NCBI RefSeq assembly: GCF_003387475.1
Contig: NZ_QUNO01000003.1
Coordinates: forward strand, 248,001-312,000
Source of the DNA: Kutzneria buriramensis
Lineage (GTDB): Bacteria > Actinomycetota > Actinomycetes > Mycobacteriales > Pseudonocardiaceae
Length of the DNA: 64,000 bases
Direction of reading: 5' to 3'
The notes under the pieces were generated by a model. That model had not been told where the DNA came from, ran no database searches, and saw nothing but the letters and a program-made list of their open reading frames with translations. A program made the position numbers and the translations under genes. This document shows, in pieces, positions 62,951 through 64,000 of this stretch. The number at the start of each line of letters is the position of its first letter. Position 1 is the first letter of the stretch.

Positions 62951-64000
62951 TCAGTTGATGCCAGCGGCCGCGCAGAGCGGAGCCACGTCGCCGGTGCAGA
63001 CGTCGGCCTTGGCGACCGCGCCGGCCGAGATGACGTCCTTGACCTTGTCCTTGGTGATGGACTGCGGGTCGAGCAGCAGGGACGAGACCTCACGCTTGGT
63101 CTTCGGGTCCGTGACCTTCTGCGTGGCGATCTTGTCGGCGTCGGACTTGCTGTTCTTCAGCAGCGCGGTGGCGAGCTTCGCGGCGGCGTCCGCCTCCTGC
63201 TCGATCGGCTTGAACACGGTCATGTACTGGTCGCCGCGCAGGATGGCCTTGAGGCCGTCGGCGGTGGCGTCCTGGCCGGTGACCGGGACCTTGCCGTTGA
63301 GGCCGTTCTTCTTCAGCACGGCGATGACCGCGCCGGCCAGGCCGTCGTTGGCCGCGAGCACGCCGTCGACCTTGCCGCCGTTGGCGGTCAGGAAGTTCTC
63401 GAAGTTGGTGCCACCGGTCTGGTTGTCCCACTTGTCGGTGTACTGGGACTTGACGAGCTTCAGCGTGCCGGCGTCGTACAGCGGCTTCAGCACCTGCTGC
63501 TGGCCCTGGTAGAAGAGCAGCGCGTTGTTGTCGGTCGCCGCGCCCTCGATCTCGATGACCTGCGCGCCCTGCTTGCCCTTGAGCGAGTCCGCGAGGGCCT
63601 GGCCCTGGAGGGTGCCGACCTTCACGTTGTCGAACGAGACGTAGTAGTCGGCGCTGCCGCCCGCGTTGAGGCGGTCGTAGTCGATGACCGGGACGCCGGC
63701 GGCGGCGGCCTTCTTCTCCACCGCGGCACCCACGTCACCGGTGGTGGAGGCCAGGATCAGCACCTTGACGCCCTGGCTGAGCATCGAGTCGGCCAGCTGC
63801 GAGACCTTCTGGTCGTCACCCTGCGCGTTCTGGATGATCGGGTCGAAGCCCTGGTCCTTGAGCTTCTTCTCCAGCAGCGGGTGGTCGAAGCCCTCCCAGC
63901 GGGCGGAGGTGGTGGTCTCCGGCAGGATCACGCCGACCTTCGCGCCGTTGCCGGCCGAGTTGCTGCTCGACGAGCCGCCGGAGCCGCTGTTCGAGCTGTT
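62951..64000 (-). CDS. Sugar-binding protein (XylF-like), partial
   Basis: The start lies beyond the window; 350 codons are visible. The N-terminal part is a Ser/Gly/Asn-rich linker typical of lipoproteins after the acylated Cys, which is not included. The mature domain reads KVGVILPETTTSARWEGFD, then VPVIDYDRLNAGGSADYYVS, IEGAATDNNALL and DGVLAANDGLAGAVIAVL, matching periplasmic-binding-protein type I of the xylose branch (XylF), and ends in DPQSITKDKVKDVI. It captures the sugar for the transporter encoded by the next two genes. Confidence 0.88.
   Translation of the reverse strand, partial: NSSNSGSGGSSSSNSAGNGAKVGVILPETTTSARWEGFDHPLLEKKLKDQGFDPIIQNAQGDDQKVSQLADSMLSQGVKVLILASTTGDVGAAVEKKAAAAGVPVIDYDRLNAGGSADYYVSFDNVKVGTLQGQALADSLKGKQGAQVIEIEGAATDNNALLFYQGQQQVLKPLYDAGTLKLVKSQYTDKWDNQTGGTNFENFLTANGGKVDGVLAANDGLAGAVIAVLKKNGLNGKVPVTGQDATADGLKAILRGDQYMTVFKPIEQEADAAAKLATALLKNSKSDADKIATQKVTDPKTKREVSSLLLDPQSITKDKVKDVISAGAVAKADVCTGDVAPLCAAAGIN

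Overview
The window is a high-GC chromosomal segment from a filamentous actinomycete of the Pseudonocardiaceae type (my best guess is near Amycolatopsis, Kutzneria or Saccharothrix). The evidence is strong G/C bias at third codon positions, many GTG and TTG starts, ATGA/GTGA stop-start overlaps, actinobacteria-only families (DUF3000, DUF3093, DUF3159, DUF3710, DUF4193, Cei, polyphosphate glucokinase, HrdB/SigA) and a mycothiol-type DinB protein. I saw no tRNA, rRNA, CRISPR array or intact insertion sequence.

Layout. Positions 1-20 kb are mostly accessory: a hydrolase-ABC ATPase fusion with its permease, an EamA exporter, a TAP-like lipoprotein whose catalytic Ser is replaced, an overlooked 29-residue Cys-rich peptide gene, a stand-alone LigD-type polymerase, a TetR-controlled acyl-CoA dehydrogenase/hydratase pair, and a coupled three-gene cassette (TIGR04222 membrane protein with a Gly/Cys tail, DUF692/MNIO enzyme, small partner) that looks like a peptide-modification system. 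MsrB, an asparaginase with a divergent GntR regulator, a CoA-transferase and a patatin follow. Positions 20-27.5 kb carry the coproporphyrin-dependent heme genes (hemE, hemG/cgoX, hemQ), DUF3000, a dipeptidase, an orphan LuxR regulator and RNase D.

Positions 27.6-41.3 kb look like a block inserted between RNase D and dxs: a fadA-fadB beta-oxidation operon with two operator-like palindromes, two tandem DUF72 genes with a serine hydrolase, a decayed DUF222/HNH gene, a secreted inhibitor-like protein, an FAD oxidoreductase, an XRE/ImmA regulator-protease, an aldo-keto reductase and a two-component system. Positions 41.4-59.2 kb are core genome: dxs, a TRAM-domain RNA methyltransferase, a KimA-like permease divergent from two TrkA/Ceo genes, DUF3159, an OB-fold protein, DUF3710, dut, DUF3093, DUF4193, cei, suhB, ppgK, sigA and DUF7455. 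As I remember it, gene order and orientation match M. tuberculosis Rv2674-Rv2703 closely. Positions 59.3-64 kb hold a xylFGH-like sugar ABC operon with a ROK regulator; the binding-protein gene runs off the window end.

Working together: hemE-hemG-hemQ supply heme; fadAB and the acyl-CoA dehydrogenase/hydratase pair serve fatty-acid or acyl-CoA breakdown; the permease and TrkA pair probably form a potassium uptake and gating unit; the most interesting candidate for an undescribed system is the TIGR04222-MNIO-partner cassette, with the CxCCxxC peptide gene a second one.
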